Assembly: GCF_009728465.1 (NCBI RefSeq)
Contig: NZ_WOCD01000003.1
Location: 1-64,000, forward strand
Reading direction: 5' to 3'
DNA: 64,000 nt
From: Psychrosphaera haliotis
GTDB lineage: Bacteria; Pseudomonadota; Gammaproteobacteria; Enterobacterales; Alteromonadaceae
The notes beneath the pieces are model-generated. The model was not told where the DNA came from, ran no database searches, and saw nothing but the letters and a program-made list of their open reading frames with translations. Shown here piece by piece: positions 50,201 through 60,837 of this stretch. The position numbers were made by a program, and so were the translations under genes. Position 1 is the first letter of the stretch; every line of letters starts with the position of its first letter.

Positions 50201-52771
50201 ATGTATAAATTAAAGCCACTTTCCAAGGTATTGAAATATACTTTGCTATCTAGTTTATCTGTTGGTGCAGCAGTACCAACTCTTGCATTTGCTGAAGATG
50301 ACAAAGTTGAAAAAAATATAGAAAAAATTGCTGTTGTCGGTACTCGTGCCGCTCCTCGATCAATTGGTGACTCCCCTGTTCCTGTAGATGTAATCAGTGC
50401 AGAAGAATTCAATAAACAAGGCTCTACAGATATGGTTTCTATGCTGCAAACCACTGTTCCTTCGTTTAACGTTAACGAACAACCTATCAACGATGCATCA
50501 TCTTTAGTACGTCCGGCCAACTTGCGAGGCATGGCGGCTGACCACACCCTAGTTTTGGTAAATGGTAAGCGACGACATCGTTCAGCAGTAATTACTTTCC
50601 TTGGTGGTGGTTTATCCGACGGTGCTCAAGGACCAGATTTATCTGTTATCCCTTCTGTAGCTATTAAGCAAGTAGAAGTATTACGTGATGGTGCTGCTGC
50701 CCAATATGGCTCAGATGCTATCGCTGGTGTTATTAACTTTGTATTGAACGACGCTTCTGAAGGTGGACGATTTGAAGTTAAACACGGTTCTTATTACGAG
50801 GGTGACGGTGATACTTTACAAGTCGCTGGTAACATTGGCCTACCTTTAACTGACAAAGGTTTTGCAAACTTTTCTTTCGAATTTAAAGAAGCAGATCCAA
50901 CAAGTCGAAGTGTTCAACGCGATGACGCAGCATCTCTAATCGCAGGTGGTAATAACTTTGTTGGAGACCCAGCTCAAGTTTGGGGTAATCCAGAGTTTAA
51001 AAATGACGTAAAAGTTTTTGGTAACTTTGGATTAGAGTTATCAAATGACTCTGAAGCATACATGTTTTTGAACTACGCAGAGCGTGAAGTTGAGGGTGGT
51101 TTTTACTTCCGTAACCCTCACAACCGTGGCGGTGTGTATGACGGTGGTACCAACGGTGATGACCAACAATTACTTCTAGTTGCTGATTTAACAGCTGACA
51201 TGAGTGGTAATTGTCCAATGGACATCCAAACTGGTAGCAATGTATTAAACAATCCTCGTTACGTTGATGAAGTAGCAAATAACCCTGACTGTTTTGCGTT
51301 CAATGAGATGTTCCCTGGTGGTTTCACTCCTAAATTCGGTGGAAAGATCGTCGACTCATCAATTGCAGTGGGCACAAAGGGTGAAAGTAATGCGTTTATT
51401 GACGAGCTAATGTATGACATAAGCTTCTACGCTGGCTCTAATGAAGTTGACTTCATGATTAGCAATACAATTAACCCAAGTTTAGGGCCTGATACTCCTA
51501 CATCATTTAAGCCGGGTAAATACATTCAGTCTGAGCAATCATTAAATATTGATTTCTCTAAGTTCATCGATAACTTTAATGATGGTGCACTTAACGTAGC
51601 AGGTGGTTTTGAATTCCGTCACGAATCTTATGAAAGCATTGCTGGCGATTATAAGTCTTGGGAAATTGGACCTCTAGCAGCGCAAGGCTTTGGTATTGGT
51701 TCAAACGGCTTCCCTGGTTTATCAGCTAAGAGTGCTGGCAAAAATGACCGTGATAGCTTCGCTACCTACATAGACGTTGAATACAACGTTACTGATGACT
51801 TTATGTTATCGGGTGCTTTACGATTTGAAGATTTCTCAGATTTCGGAAGCACTACAAAGGGTAAATTAGCAGGTCGTTACCAACTTAATGACGAATTTGC
51901 GATACGTGGTGCCTTTAGTACAGGCTTTAAAGCACCTACGATTGGACAATCAACTGTTCGAAATGTAACAACAGCCTTTGGTACTGACGGTGCACTTATT
52001 GACAGAGCGACATTACCACCAACAGATCCGATTTCAGTTCTTAAGGGCGGTACAGCTTTAACACCGGAAGAGTCTGAAGCAATTAGTTTTGGTGTTGTTG
52101 CTGAATTAGATAATGGTCTATTTGTAACTGCCGATTACTTCAATATCGACGTGAGTGACAGAATAGCAACAGTTTCTGGTATTAAATTAACGTCAGATGA
52201 TATTGATTTACTGTTAGCTCAAGGCGTTCAAGATGCGTCTAGTTTCTCGGAAGTAAGTTATTTCACAAACGACTTTGATACGTCTACGGAAGGTTTAGAT
52301 GTAGTAGCAAACTACAGCGCCGACTTTATGGATGGCGAAAACAAGTATGCGTTAGCGTATAACTGGACAAAAACTGAAGTAACACAGCATTCAGCAAACA
52401 TCTCGACAGAACGTGTTCGCATGATAGAAGAAAACCTTCCTGAGCACCGCTGGAGCTTTACAACTACTCATTCAAATGAGGGTTGGAGAGCAATGGTTCG
52501 TGTTAACTACTTTGCTGGTATTTACGAGGATCACTTAGATTCTGCACTACCAATTGAAGATATCAGTGCAGAGTTCACTATTGATGCTGAAGTTGCCTAT
52601 GATGTAACTGAGAGTTTTGAAGTGATTGTAGGTGCTAAGAACTTGCTTGATGAGACTCCAGATGAAAATACGATGTGGGATAATGAAGTTGCTGGTGCAC
52701 AATACCCAGTTACAGCCCCAATCGGTATTAACGGTGGTTTCTACTACTTGAAAGGTGTTTATAAGTTCTAA
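50201..52771 (+). CDS. TonB-dependent receptor
   Basis: Outer-membrane active transporter of 856 residues. A signal peptide ends near residue 31 (PTLAFA); the TonB box region EKIAVVGTRAAPR follows, then the plug domain (about 45-170, with NLRGMAADHTLVLVNGKRRHR and GAAAQYGSDAIAGVINFVL) and the 22-strand barrel, ending in aromatic KGVYKF. The ATG at 50201 has GGGAA before it, and signal peptide geometry supports it over the upstream frame opening at 50141. No TonB/ExbBD or substrate enzymes are adjacent, so the ligand is unknown. It ends in a terminator, after which the IS element sits. Confidence 0.92.
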   Translation: MYKLKPLSKVLKYTLLSSLSVGAAVPTLAFAEDDKVEKNIEKIAVVGTRAAPRSIGDSPVPVDVISAEEFNKQGSTDMVSMLQTTVPSFNVNEQPINDASSLVRPANLRGMAADHTLVLVNGKRRHRSAVITFLGGGLSDGAQGPDLSVIPSVAIKQVEVLRDGAAAQYGSDAIAGVINFVLNDASEGGRFEVKHGSYYEGDGDTLQVAGNIGLPLTDKGFANFSFEFKEADPTSRSVQRDDAASLIAGGNNFVGDPAQVWGNPEFKNDVKVFGNFGLELSNDSEAYMFLNYAEREVEGGFYFRNPHNRGGVYDGGTNGDDQQLLLVADLTADMSGNCPMDIQTGSNVLNNPRYVDEVANNPDCFAFNEMFPGGFTPKFGGKIVDSSIAVGTKGESNAFIDELMYDISFYAGSNEVDFMISNTINPSLGPDTPTSFKPGKYIQSEQSLNIDFSKFIDNFNDGALNVAGGFEFRHESYESIAGDYKSWEIGPLAAQGFGIGSNGFPGLSAKSAGKNDRDSFATYIDVEYNVTDDFMLSGALRFEDFSDFGSTTKGKLAGRYQLNDEFAIRGAFSTGFKAPTIGQSTVRNVTTAFGTDGALIDRATLPPTDPISVLKGGTALTPEESEAISFGVVAELDNGLFVTADYFNIDVSDRIATVSGIKLTSDDIDLLLAQGVQDASSFSEVSYFTNDFDTSTEGLDVVANYSADFMDGENKYALAYNWTKTEVTQHSANISTERVRMIEENLPEHRWSFTTTHSNEGWRAMVRVNYFAGIYEDHLDSALPIEDISAEFTIDAEVAYDVTESFEVIVGAKNLLDETPDENTMWDNEVAGAQYPVTAPIGINGGFYYLKGVYKF

Positions 52772-52814
52772 TTAGAATTACTAAATATAAATACTTTTAG
52801 TTTATTAAATTTTG

Positions 52815-52838
52815 AAAGCCCCGATTGGGGCTTTTTTT
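52815..52838 (+). terminator. Terminator after TonB receptor gene
   Basis: AAAGCCCC-GATT-GGGGCTTTTTTT, a strong canonical hairpin 43 bases after the receptor stop and about 75 bases before the left end of the IS element. Confidence 0.9.
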
Positions 52839-52948
52839 ATGGCTATAAGTCGCCAACTACACGGCAAGCATAGTTTGAAAGCAATTATTCAATCATTATT
52901 GCATTGAAGATAGTGACCCGTCCTGAAATAGGTTGACACTTATTTCTT

Positions 52949-53767
52949 TTAAAACGCTCGATGAACTTCATCGGGCGTTTTGTATTTTAAGGCCGAGTGT
53001 GGCCTCTTTTGATTATAGATCGCTACTGACTCGGCGACCATTTTCTTTGCTTCATCTAAATCCTTTGGTTTGTGTAACAGATATTCAGATTTGAGTATTC
53101 CATTAATCCGTTCAGCTAAGGCGTTTTGATAACAGTCATATCCATCTGTCATCGAACACTTCACTCCGTACTTTTCGTGCAGACCTTGATACTCCGCAGA
53201 GCAGTATTGAACTCCGCGGTCTGAGTGATGAATCAAGTCTCCTTGTTTTGTTCGCTGTTTCAGGGCGCTAGTAAAAGCTTTTTTGACTGAGTTTGTTTTC
53301 ATATGACTATCAACCTGGTATCCCACGATCTTTCGTGAGAATGCGTCAGTGATTAAGCTTACATATGACTCACCATCTCGTGTTGGCAGATAAGTGATAT
53401 CGGCCACCCACAATTGCTCGGGCTGCACAGCCGAATAACCATTTTTTATTACATTGGGGTGACAATGAAACCTATGGTGACTATTGGTTGTTCGATGGTA
53501 GGCTCTTTTAGGGCTGACAAGCAGCCGTTTATCTCTTAATAAGTTGAAGAGATGGTCTCGACCAATAAAAATATTTTTACGGTTAAGTAGGTACTTGAGT
53601 TTGCGTGCTCCAATGCGAGGGTGAACAAGCCGTTCATTTCTAACCTGTTCAAGCACGGACGCTTCGTGTTTATTTTGAGCAGCCTGTCTTTTACCACGTT
53701 GGTATAAAGCTTGGCGTGAAATCCCCAGATAAAGGCACGCTTGAGTGACTGTTAGGCCCGGTATCAC
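52949..53767 (-). CDS. IS3-family transposase OrfB
   Basis: The catalytic half of the transposase, about 272 residues. An N-terminal HTH_21-type part is followed by the rve integrase core with the DDE triad: Asp in LWVADITYLPT, Asp in HHSDRGVQY and Glu in ALAERINGILKSEY. It is in the -1 frame relative to orfA; the start at GTG 53767 is only nominal because the protein is probably made as an OrfAB fusion by frameshifting at 53794-53800. All three catalytic residues are intact, so the element may be active. Confidence 0.93.
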   Translation of the reverse strand: MIPGLTVTQACLYLGISRQALYQRGKRQAAQNKHEASVLEQVRNERLVHPRIGARKLKYLLNRKNIFIGRDHLFNLLRDKRLLVSPKRAYHRTTNSHHRFHCHPNVIKNGYSAVQPEQLWVADITYLPTRDGESYVSLITDAFSRKIVGYQVDSHMKTNSVKKAFTSALKQRTKQGDLIHHSDRGVQYCSAEYQGLHEKYGVKCSMTDGYDCYQNALAERINGILKSEYLLHKPKDLDEAKKMVAESVAIYNQKRPHSALKYKTPDEVHRAF

Positions 53768-53778
53768 TTTATTCCGGA

Positions 53779-54165
53779 TTACTTGCCCTTGGGCTTTTTT
53801 ACAACACGTACTCCATAGTCTGTCTCCAATACATTAACAACGGCCTCAAAGAAGTCGGCTTTTTGTTTGGATTCAACCAGTTGCTGCTCGAGTTGCTTTA
53901 TTCTCTGCTCTGGGGTTAATGTCGATTCAGGTTTTTCCATAATAGGCCCTTGTGTTAGGAACTTAGGTGTTCCCTTAGACCAATTTAGACGACCATGCTT
54001 CCTAAGCCAAACTAAAACAGTTGAACAACCTTGAATTCCATATAAGTCTTGGGCAACTTTATAGGTCATTTCACCTTTTTCTACCTGCTCGACAACAGAT
54101 AATTTAAAAGCGAGGGTATAATCTTTTTGAGTACGTTTAGTGGTTGTTTTCATAACACTCTCCAA
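53779..54165 (-). CDS. IS3-family transposase OrfA
   Basis: A 128-residue DNA-binding protein with an N-terminal helix-turn-helix (FKLSVVEQVEKGEMTYKVAQ, then STVLVWLRKHG) and a C-terminal leucine-zipper-like helix (PEQRIKQLEQQLVESKQKADF). In IS3 elements OrfA alone inhibits and, fused to OrfB, drives transposition. The frame ends with VVKKPKGK, which overlaps the slippery site. Confidence 0.92.
   Translation of the reverse strand: MESVMKTTTKRTQKDYTLAFKLSVVEQVEKGEMTYKVAQDLYGIQGCSTVLVWLRKHGRLNWSKGTPKFLTQGPIMEKPESTLTPEQRIKQLEQQLVESKQKADFFEAVVNVLETDYGVRVVKKPKGK
53794..53800 (-). other. Programmed -1 frameshift site A6G
   Basis: AAAAAAG (minus strand) lies near the end of orfA. A -1 slip there continues as KKAQGQVIRNKVIPGLTV directly into OrfB, with no stop between, giving an OrfAB fusion. 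A6G is the known slippery sequence in several IS3-family elements. This is the one frame change in the window that looks functional. Confidence 0.85.
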
Positions 54166-54217
54166 TTTATTGATTGAAAAGTGTCAACGTTATTTAGGAC
54201 GGGTCATAGTAGGCATA

Positions 54218-54246
54218 AAAAAAGCAGCCATATGGCTGCTTTTTTG
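54218..54246. terminator. Terminator after sucD
   Basis: AAAAAAAGCAGCC-ATAT-GGCTGCTTTTTTG, symmetrical with U tracts on both strands. It is the end of the sdhCDAB-sucABCD transcript on the minus strand and lies just 12 bases from the IS right end. Confidence 0.87.
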
Positions 54247-54284
54247 TTGGTTCAATATACGTTAGCTAATGCTACGTTAATAGA

Positions 54285-55157
54285 CTACCAGCCTGTTTTT
54301 TCTTTTAATGCTTTACCAATTTCAGCTAGTGAACGTACAGTTTTTACGCCCGCAGCTTCAAGAGCAGCAAATTTGTCATCAGCAGTACCTTTACCACCAG
54401 AGATAATTGCACCGGCATGACCCATACGCTTACCTTCTGGAGCAGTAACACCAGCAATGTAAGAAACAACTGGCTTAGTTACATTTTCTTTAATGTATGC
54501 TGCCGCTTCTTCTTCTGCTGTACCACCAATTTCACCGATCATAACAATCGCTTCAGTTTTAGGGTCTTTTTCGAACAACTCTAAAACGTCAATGAAGTTA
54601 GTACCTGGAATTGGATCACCACCAATACCAACACAAGTAGACTGACCAAAACCAGCATCAGTAGTTTGCTTAACCGCTTCGTACGTAAGAGTACCAGAGC
54701 GAGAAACAATACCTACACGGCCAGGCTTGTGGATGTGACCAGGCATGATACCAATTTTACACTCTCCAGGAGTGATTACGCCTGGGCAGTTAGGGCCAAT
54801 TAGACGCACGCCTAATGTGTCACACACTACTTTTGCATCAAGCATATCTTGAGTTGGGATACCTTCTGTAATACAAACGATTAGTTTGATTCCAGAGTTA
54901 GCCGCTTCTAAGATAGAGTCTTTACAGAAAGGCGCTGGTACGTAGATAACAGATGCATCAGCACCAGTTTCAGCTACAGCTTCAGCAACTGTGTTGAATA
55001 CAGGAAGGTCTAAATGAGTTTGACCACCTTTACCTGGAGTAACACCACCAACCATGTTAGTGCCGTATGCAATAGCTTGCTCAGAGTGGAATGTACCTTG
55101 AGCACCAGTGAAACCTTGACAGATTACTTTAGTATCTTTATTAATTAAAACGCTCAT
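54285..55157 (-). CDS. sucD: Succinyl-CoA synthetase alpha subunit
   Basis: ADP/GDP-forming ligase alpha subunit of 290 residues, last gene of the TCA operon. The active-site His loop is in the [17 protein letters not shown] stretch, and CoA binding in the N-terminal [20 protein letters not shown]. The [20 protein letters not shown] block is typical. Its ATG overlaps the sucC stop by one base (TAATG). Confidence 0.96.
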   Translation of the reverse strand: MSVLINKDTKVICQGFTGAQGTFHSEQAIAYGTNMVGGVTPGKGGQTHLDLPVFNTVAEAVAETGADASVIYVPAPFCKDSILEAANSGIKLIVCITEGIPTQDMLDAKVVCDTLGVRLIGPNCPGVITPGECKIGIMPGHIHKPGRVGIVSRSGTLTYEAVKQTTDAGFGQSTCVGIGGDPIPGTNFIDVLELFEKDPKTEAIVMIGEIGGTAEEEAAAYIKENVTKPVVSYIAGVTAPEGKRMGHAGAIISGGKGTADDKFAALEAAGVKTVRSLAEIGKALKEKTGW

Positions 55158-56323
55158 TATTTACCCTCTGCAGCTTTAACTACTAGTTCAGCAGCGCTCT
55201 GTAAGCTTTCTGCTGCGATGATGTCTACGTCAGAATTCGCTAATACTTCACGACCTTTTTCAGCGTTAGTACCTTCAAGACGAACAACAACTGGCACGTT
55301 AACGCCAACTTCTTTAACCGCACCAATAATACCTTCAGCGATCATGTCACAACGAACAATACCACCAAAGATGTTTACTAGAACTGCTTTAACATTGTCA
55401 TCAGATAAAATGATCTTAAATGCTTCAGCAACACGCTCTTTTGTCGCGCCGCCGCCTACATCTAGGAAGTTTGCTGGGCTGCCACCGTTAAGGTTAACAA
55501 TGTCCATTGTACCCATTGCAAGACCTGCACCGTTAACCATACAGCCAACGTTTCCGTCTAGAGCTACGTAGTTAAGTTCCCATTTTGCAGCATCAGCTTC
55601 ACGCGCGTCTTCTTGCGAAGGATCGTGCATTTCTTTGATGTCTGGGTGACGGTAAACAGCATTGCTATCGATTGCTACTTTAGCGTCTAGACAATGTAAG
55701 TCACCAGCTGGTGTGATAACTAAAGGGTTAACTTCAATTAATTCAATGTCTTTTTCTTTGAAAAGCTTAGCAAGACCCATGAAGATCTTAACAAACTGAC
55801 CTACTTGCTTACCAGAAAGGCCTAGTTTAAATGCTAAGTCACGACCTTGATAAGGTTGTGCACCTACTAATGGATCGATTGTCGCTTTAAGAATCTTTTC
55901 TGGAGTTTCTTCAGCAACTTTCTCAATCTCAACACCACCTTCTGTAGACGCCATGAATACGATACGACGGCTAGAACGGTCTACAACAGCACCAAGATAT
56001 AACTCTTGGTCAATGTCAGTACATGTTTCAACTAAGATACGGGTAACTGGTTGGCCAGCAGCGTCTGTTTGATAAGTAACTAGACGTTCGCCTAACCACT
56101 TTTCAGCAAATGCTTTAATTTCGTCTTTAGTTTTTACTAGTTTAACGCCACCCGCTTTACCACGGCCACCGGCGTGTACTTGCGCTTTAACTACAAATTC
56201 TGTTCCGCCGATTTGGTCAGCTGCTGCTGCCGCTTCCGCTGGAGTCTCGGCTGCGATGCCTTTAGATACAGGAAGCCCGTATTGAGCAAACAATTGTTTA
56301 CCCTGATATTCATGCAAATTCAT
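55157..56323 (-). CDS. sucC: Succinyl-CoA synthetase beta subunit
   Basis: ATP-grasp subunit of 388 residues. The start [36 protein letters not shown] and [16 protein letters not shown] are diagnostic. It is preceded by a 145-base gap from sucB that contains a candidate promoter (56395-56422), so sucCD may also be transcribed separately from sucAB. Confidence 0.96.
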   Translation of the reverse strand: MNLHEYQGKQLFAQYGLPVSKGIAAETPAEAAAAADQIGGTEFVVKAQVHAGGRGKAGGVKLVKTKDEIKAFAEKWLGERLVTYQTDAAGQPVTRILVETCTDIDQELYLGAVVDRSSRRIVFMASTEGGVEIEKVAEETPEKILKATIDPLVGAQPYQGRDLAFKLGLSGKQVGQFVKIFMGLAKLFKEKDIELIEVNPLVITPAGDLHCLDAKVAIDSNAVYRHPDIKEMHDPSQEDAREADAAKWELNYVALDGNVGCMVNGAGLAMGTMDIVNLNGGSPANFLDVGGGATKERVAEAFKIILSDDNVKAVLVNIFGGIVRCDMIAEGIIGAVKEVGVNVPVVVRLEGTNAEKGREVLANSDVDIIAAESLQSAAELVVKAAEGK

Positions 56324-56394
56324 GATGTTCTATCCATCTCTGTTATAAGTAAAAGGCTACACTACTTATGCAGCCATAATTAACAAGCGGGGCT

Positions 56395-56422
56395 ATTATA
56401 GTTAACCCCTCAATTAGTGCAA
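56395..56422 (-). promoter_or_regulatory. Candidate sigma-70 promoter for sucCD
   Basis: On the minus strand TTGCAC, a 16-base spacer and a perfect TATAAT lie about 70 bases before the sucC start, in the 145-base sucB-sucC gap. It is a sequence match only. Confidence 0.45.
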
Positions 56423-56468
56423 TAAAAGGTAGGTTAAATTACCGATTATTGCGTTAATTTTCGCGTAA

Positions 56469-57965
56469 TTAGATATCTAGTAGTAATCGAGCAGGATCTT
56501 CTAGTAACTCTTTAACTGTTACTAAGAAACCAACTGACTCTTTACCGTCTACTAAACGGTGATCGTAAGATAGAGCTAAGTACATCATTGGTAAAATTTC
56601 AACTTTACCGTTTACCGCCATAGGGCGATCTTGGATTTTATGCATACCCAAAATAGCTGTTTGCGGTAAGTTAATGATTGGTGTTGATAACAGTGACCCA
56701 AATACGCCACCGTTTGTGATTGTAAAGTTACCACCTTGCATTTCTTCAACTGTTAGCTTTCCGTCACGGCCTTTTAGGGCCAATGCACGAATGCCATTTT
56801 CAATTTCAGCAAAGTTCATTTTATCGCAATCACGTAAAACTGGAGTAACAAGACCACGTGGAGTTGATACCGCAATACTCACGTCAAAGTAGTTGTGGTA
56901 AACAATATCATCACCGTCAATAGAAGCATTAACTGCAGGGAATCGTTTAAGTGCTTCAACTACAGCCTTAACATAGAAAGACATAAAGCCGAGACGAGCA
57001 CCATGGCGCTCTTCAAATACGTCTTTATATTGTTTACGAAGGTCCATGATTGGTTTCATGTTGATTTCGTTAAACGTTGTTAACATAGCCGTTGAGTTTT
57101 TAGCTTCTAACAGACGATTAGCAATTGTTTTACGTAAACGAGTCATTGGAACACGTTTTTGCGTTCTATCGCCCGTTGGCGCTTGAACAGCGGCTTGTGG
57201 TGCTGGTGCAGATTTCGCTGGTTTGCTTGCATTACTTGCAAACGCTTCAACGTCTTCTTTAGTAATTTTACCGTTTTTACCAGACCCTTTAATTTTACTT
57301 GCGTCTAAGCCTTTCTCAGAAACTAAACGACGGACAGAAGGAGACATTACTTCATCTCCAGGTTCTGCTTCGCTATCGCTTTCTGAGCTAGATGATGCTG
57401 CTGGTGCAGCTCCGCCCGCTGTGATTTCTGCGATATCTTGTTCGCCAAGAACCGTATCGCCTTCACCATTAGTTATCTTGCTGATAACGCCGGCTTCTGG
57501 TGCTACAACTTCTAAAACCACTTTATCAGTTTCGATATCAACTAAGTTTTGATCGCGTTCAACTGTGTCACCTTCTTGAACATGCCACGTAGCAATTGTC
57601 GCATCTGCAACAGACTCAGGAAGAACTGGAACTTTAATCTTTACAACTGTCGTTTCTTTAGTTTCTTTAGTTGCTTCAGCTTTTGAACTGTCTTTTTTAG
57701 GTGCTTCACTTGATGCTGGCGCAGAATCTGCTGCTCCAACTTTTGCAATAACTTGCTCACCTAAAACGGTAGCACCCTCTTCTTCTAATATTTCAGTAAT
57801 AACACCGTCGTCTGGTGCAACTACTTCTAACACAACTTTGTCTGTTTCAATGTCAACTAAGTTCTGGTCACGAGATACTTTATCTCCAACCTTTACGTGC
57901 CAAGTAGCCACTGATGCGTCTGCAACTGATTCAGGTAATACTGGAACTTTAATTTCAGTAGTCAT
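56469..57965 (-). CDS. sucB: 2-oxoglutarate dehydrogenase E2 (dihydrolipoamide succinyltransferase) with two lipoyl domains
   Basis: Core E2 of the 2-oxoglutarate dehydrogenase complex, 498 residues against about 405 in E. coli. It has two lipoyl domains, with lipoylated Lys at K43 and K148 (both in IETDKVV), separated by an Ala/Ser/Lys/Glu linker. A peripheral-subunit-binding domain ([18 protein letters not shown]) and an Ala/Pro linker follow. The catalytic domain ends with the active-site [14 protein letters not shown]. It lies 15 bases after sucA. The lipoyl duplication is unusual for SucB and more like PDH E2. Confidence 0.95.
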   Translation of the reverse strand: MTTEIKVPVLPESVADASVATWHVKVGDKVSRDQNLVDIETDKVVLEVVAPDDGVITEILEEEGATVLGEQVIAKVGAADSAPASSEAPKKDSSKAEATKETKETTVVKIKVPVLPESVADATIATWHVQEGDTVERDQNLVDIETDKVVLEVVAPEAGVISKITNGEGDTVLGEQDIAEITAGGAAPAASSSSESDSEAEPGDEVMSPSVRRLVSEKGLDASKIKGSGKNGKITKEDVEAFASNASKPAKSAPAPQAAVQAPTGDRTQKRVPMTRLRKTIANRLLEAKNSTAMLTTFNEINMKPIMDLRKQYKDVFEERHGARLGFMSFYVKAVVEALKRFPAVNASIDGDDIVYHNYFDVSIAVSTPRGLVTPVLRDCDKMNFAEIENGIRALALKGRDGKLTVEEMQGGNFTITNGGVFGSLLSTPIINLPQTAILGMHKIQDRPMAVNGKVEILPMMYLALSYDHRLVDGKESVGFLVTVKELLEDPARLLLDI

Positions 57966-57980
57966 GGTTAATCCTTGAGA

Positions 57981-60788
57981 TTATTTAATCGTTAATGCGT
58001 CGTTGACCAACGCTTGTTGTTCTTTAGCATGGACAGAAGCATAACCTACGGCTGGAGAAGCTGATGCTACTCGACCTGCATAAGTTAGGTTTGCGCCCGA
58101 TGGAATTGAATTCCAGAAATGGTGTTGACTACAATACCAAGCACCTTGGTTTTGTGGTTCTTCCTGACACCATACAAAATCTTTAACATGGCTATATTGC
58201 TCAATAACCTTGTCCATCTCTTCATGTGGGAATGGATAAAGCTGTTCAACACGAACAAGTGCCACATCATTTTGCTCATTTTTACGACGTTGATCTAGCA
58301 AGTCGTAATAAACTTTACCTGAACAAAATACCACTCTCTTAACATCTTTAGGCGCGATATCATCTATCTCGCCAATTATGTTTTGATAAGTGCCTTCTGC
58401 TAGTTCTTCCATAGTAGAAACAGCTAAAGGATGACGTAACAATGATTTAGGAGTCATAACAATCAAAGGTCGACGCATAGGTCTGATTGATTGACGACGG
58501 ATCATGTTAAATACTTGAGCTGGTGTAGTAGGTACACATACCTGCATATTATGGTCAGCACAAAGTTGTAGGAATCTTTCAAGTCGAGCTGATGAGTGCT
58601 CAGGCCCTTGGCCTTCATATCCGTGCGGTAGTAACATAGTAAGTCCGCATAAACGTCCCCACTTTTGCTCACCTGAACTGATAAACTGATCGATTACAAC
58701 CTGAGCTACGTTTGCAAAGTCACCAAACTGTGCTTCCCAAATTACTAGTGAATCTGGTTCTGCAGTGGCATAGCCATACTCAAATGCTAATACACCCACT
58801 TCTGATAATACGGCGTCATAAATCTCAAAGCGACCTTGGTCTTCTTTGACATTTTCTAACGGTGTATAAGTAGAAGCGTCTTCTTGGTTATGCAATACAG
58901 CATGACGGTGGAAGAAGGTACCACGGCCAGAATCTTGACCTGTAAGGCGGATGTTTGTGCCTCGGTCTACGATATCAGCATAAGCTAGTGTTTCTGCAAA
59001 ACCCCAGTCTAGTTTTTTATCGCCATTAAGCATCTTAATACGTTCGTCGTATTGTTTTTTAACACGCGAATGTAACTTGTGGCTTTCAGGGTAACTAGTA
59101 ATCTTCGCACCTAGGTCTTTTAACTTTTCAAGTTCAATTGACTTGGCATAGTCAATATCCCAATCATGACCTAAGTAAGGCGCCCAATCAGCAGAATGCT
59201 GTGTCATAGGACGCTTTTCTTCTACCGTGCATTCACCCTTATCTAAGATGGCTCGATAGTCATCCATTAATCCTTTAACTTCGTCATCAGAGATGGCATT
59301 TTCGCCTTTCAACTGTTCAACATATAAAGCTCTAGGTACTGGATGCTTTTTAACTTTTTTATACATAAGAGGCTGAGTTGCGCTTGGCTCATCTGCTTCG
59401 TTATGACCATGACGTCGGTAACAAACTAAGTCGATAACAACATCACGGTTAAATTTATTGCGATAATCAACGGCTATTTGAGAAACCAACGCAACTGCTT
59501 CAGGATCATCAGAATTAACATGAAGAATTGGCGCCTGAACCATTTTAGCAATGTCAGTACAATACTCAGTTGAGCGAGTATCTTCACTGTTTGATGTTGT
59601 AAAGCCAACTTGGTTATTTACAACGATACGAATGGTCCCGCCTACTTTATACGCTCTAGTTTGAGACATATTAAAGGTTTCTTGCACCACGCCCTGACCT
59701 GCGATTGCTGAGTCACCGTGAACGGTAATAGGCAATGCCTTTAAGCCAGTTTCGCAGCCACGACGGTCAAGACGAGCTCTTACAGAACCCATAACAACCG
59801 GGTTAACAATCTCTAGGTGAGACGGGTTGAAGGCAAGTGCTAAGTGAACATTGCCACCTGCAGTTTCAAAATCTGACGAATAGCCTTGGTGATATTTAAC
59901 GTCACCCGCTGTAAGATTTGGGTCTACTTTGCCGCCAAACTCTTCAAATAATTCACCCGCTTTTTTACCAAGAACATTCACAAGAACGTTAAGTCTGCCT
60001 CTATGGGCCATACCAATAACGACTTCTTTTTGACCTTGTTCACCAGCTGCGTGAATAATTTCTTTAATCATTGGGATTAGCGCATCACCGCCTTCCAATG
60101 AAAAGCGTTTAGCGCCAGGGAATTTAGCACCTAAATACTTTTCTAAACCATCTGCGGCTACTAGGCCTTTTAGAATACGAGTCTTAATTTCTTTGGAGAA
60201 AGATGGTTTACTTTTAATTGATTCAAGCTTTCCTTGAATCCAACGTTTCTCATCTGTGTCCGTTATGTGCATATACTCTGCACCAATAGAACCACAGTAA
60301 GTTTGTTGAAGTGCTTGATAAAGATCGCCTAGAGGCATTTTATCTTTACCTACAGCAAAAGAACCAACATTAAACTCTTTAGACTTATCAACATCCGCTA
60401 AATCGTGGTGTTCAAGAGACAGTTCTCGAACTTTCTCTCTATCCCAAATGCCTAATGGATCGAGATTAGCGTTTTGGTGACCTCTAAAGCGAAACGCGTT
60501 GATTAGCTGTAACACTTTTACTTGTTTTTCATCAGCTTGATCTGCCGCAGAAACCACGACGCGATCTTTCGTTTTGGCAAGCTGAGCAAATAAGTCACGA
60601 ACTTCTGAATGCTTTGTTTCAACCGACACGCCTTGAACTTTTGGCAGTTGATCAAAAATTTCACGCCATTCATCACCAACTGACGTTGCATCATCTAAGT
60701 ACAGTTCATACATCTGCTCAACATATACCATGCTGTTAGCTGATAAGTGTGAACTATCTAGCCAAGTTTGCATAACACCTTCGTGCAT
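57981..60788 (-). CDS. sucA: 2-oxoglutarate dehydrogenase E1
   Basis: Thiamine-diphosphate decarboxylase component of 935 residues. Blocks include VVIGMAHRGRLNVLVNVLGK, GDVKYHQGYSSDFE, the FNPSHLEIVNPVVMGSVRA stretch, VVQETFNMSQTRAYKVGG and, C-terminally, PHGYEGQGPEHSSARLERFL. AAGGA precedes the ATG at 60788; an inner ATG at 60773 gives the same protein bar five residues. A hairpin (60838-60876) lies between sdhB and this gene. Confidence 0.96.
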   Translation of the reverse strand: MHEGVMQTWLDSSHLSANSMVYVEQMYELYLDDATSVGDEWREIFDQLPKVQGVSVETKHSEVRDLFAQLAKTKDRVVVSAADQADEKQVKVLQLINAFRFRGHQNANLDPLGIWDREKVRELSLEHHDLADVDKSKEFNVGSFAVGKDKMPLGDLYQALQQTYCGSIGAEYMHITDTDEKRWIQGKLESIKSKPSFSKEIKTRILKGLVAADGLEKYLGAKFPGAKRFSLEGGDALIPMIKEIIHAAGEQGQKEVVIGMAHRGRLNVLVNVLGKKAGELFEEFGGKVDPNLTAGDVKYHQGYSSDFETAGGNVHLALAFNPSHLEIVNPVVMGSVRARLDRRGCETGLKALPITVHGDSAIAGQGVVQETFNMSQTRAYKVGGTIRIVVNNQVGFTTSNSEDTRSTEYCTDIAKMVQAPILHVNSDDPEAVALVSQIAVDYRNKFNRDVVIDLVCYRRHGHNEADEPSATQPLMYKKVKKHPVPRALYVEQLKGENAISDDEVKGLMDDYRAILDKGECTVEEKRPMTQHSADWAPYLGHDWDIDYAKSIELEKLKDLGAKITSYPESHKLHSRVKKQYDERIKMLNGDKKLDWGFAETLAYADIVDRGTNIRLTGQDSGRGTFFHRHAVLHNQEDASTYTPLENVKEDQGRFEIYDAVLSEVGVLAFEYGYATAEPDSLVIWEAQFGDFANVAQVVIDQFISSGEQKWGRLCGLTMLLPHGYEGQGPEHSSARLERFLQLCADHNMQVCVPTTPAQVFNMIRRQSIRPMRRPLIVMTPKSLLRHPLAVSTMEELAEGTYQNIIGEIDDIAPKDVKRVVFCSGKVYYDLLDQRRKNEQNDVALVRVEQLYPFPHEEMDKVIEQYSHVKDFVWCQEEPQNQGAWYCSQHHFWNSIPSGANLTYAGRVASASPAVGYASVHAKEQQALVNDALTIK

Positions 60789-60837
60789 TAGATATATATC
60801 CTTGTAAGTCTTAACGACTTTTTATTACAAAAATTAA

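Larger units (their letters stand above)
52914..54206 (-). mobile_element. Intact IS3-family insertion sequence, 1293 bp
   Basis: The element runs from TGACCCGTCC at 52914 to GGACGGGTCA at 54206, imperfect terminal inverted repeats of about 26 bases (TGACCCGTCCTGAAATAGG on the left, TGACCCGTCCTAAATAACG on the right read inwards). The triplet TAG flanks both ends (52911-52913 and 54207-54209), consistent with a 3-bp target duplication. It contains orfA and orfB on the minus strand in the -1 arrangement. It inserted between the TonB receptor terminator and the sucD terminator, so neither gene is broken. A remnant of the right end lies at 31646-31701. Confidence 0.93.

Noticed and set aside
53767-53800. 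orfA/orfB frame break as a sequencing error
   Set aside because: It is a -1 change at an A6G slippery site, the known mechanism in IS3 elements, so I treat it as programmed.
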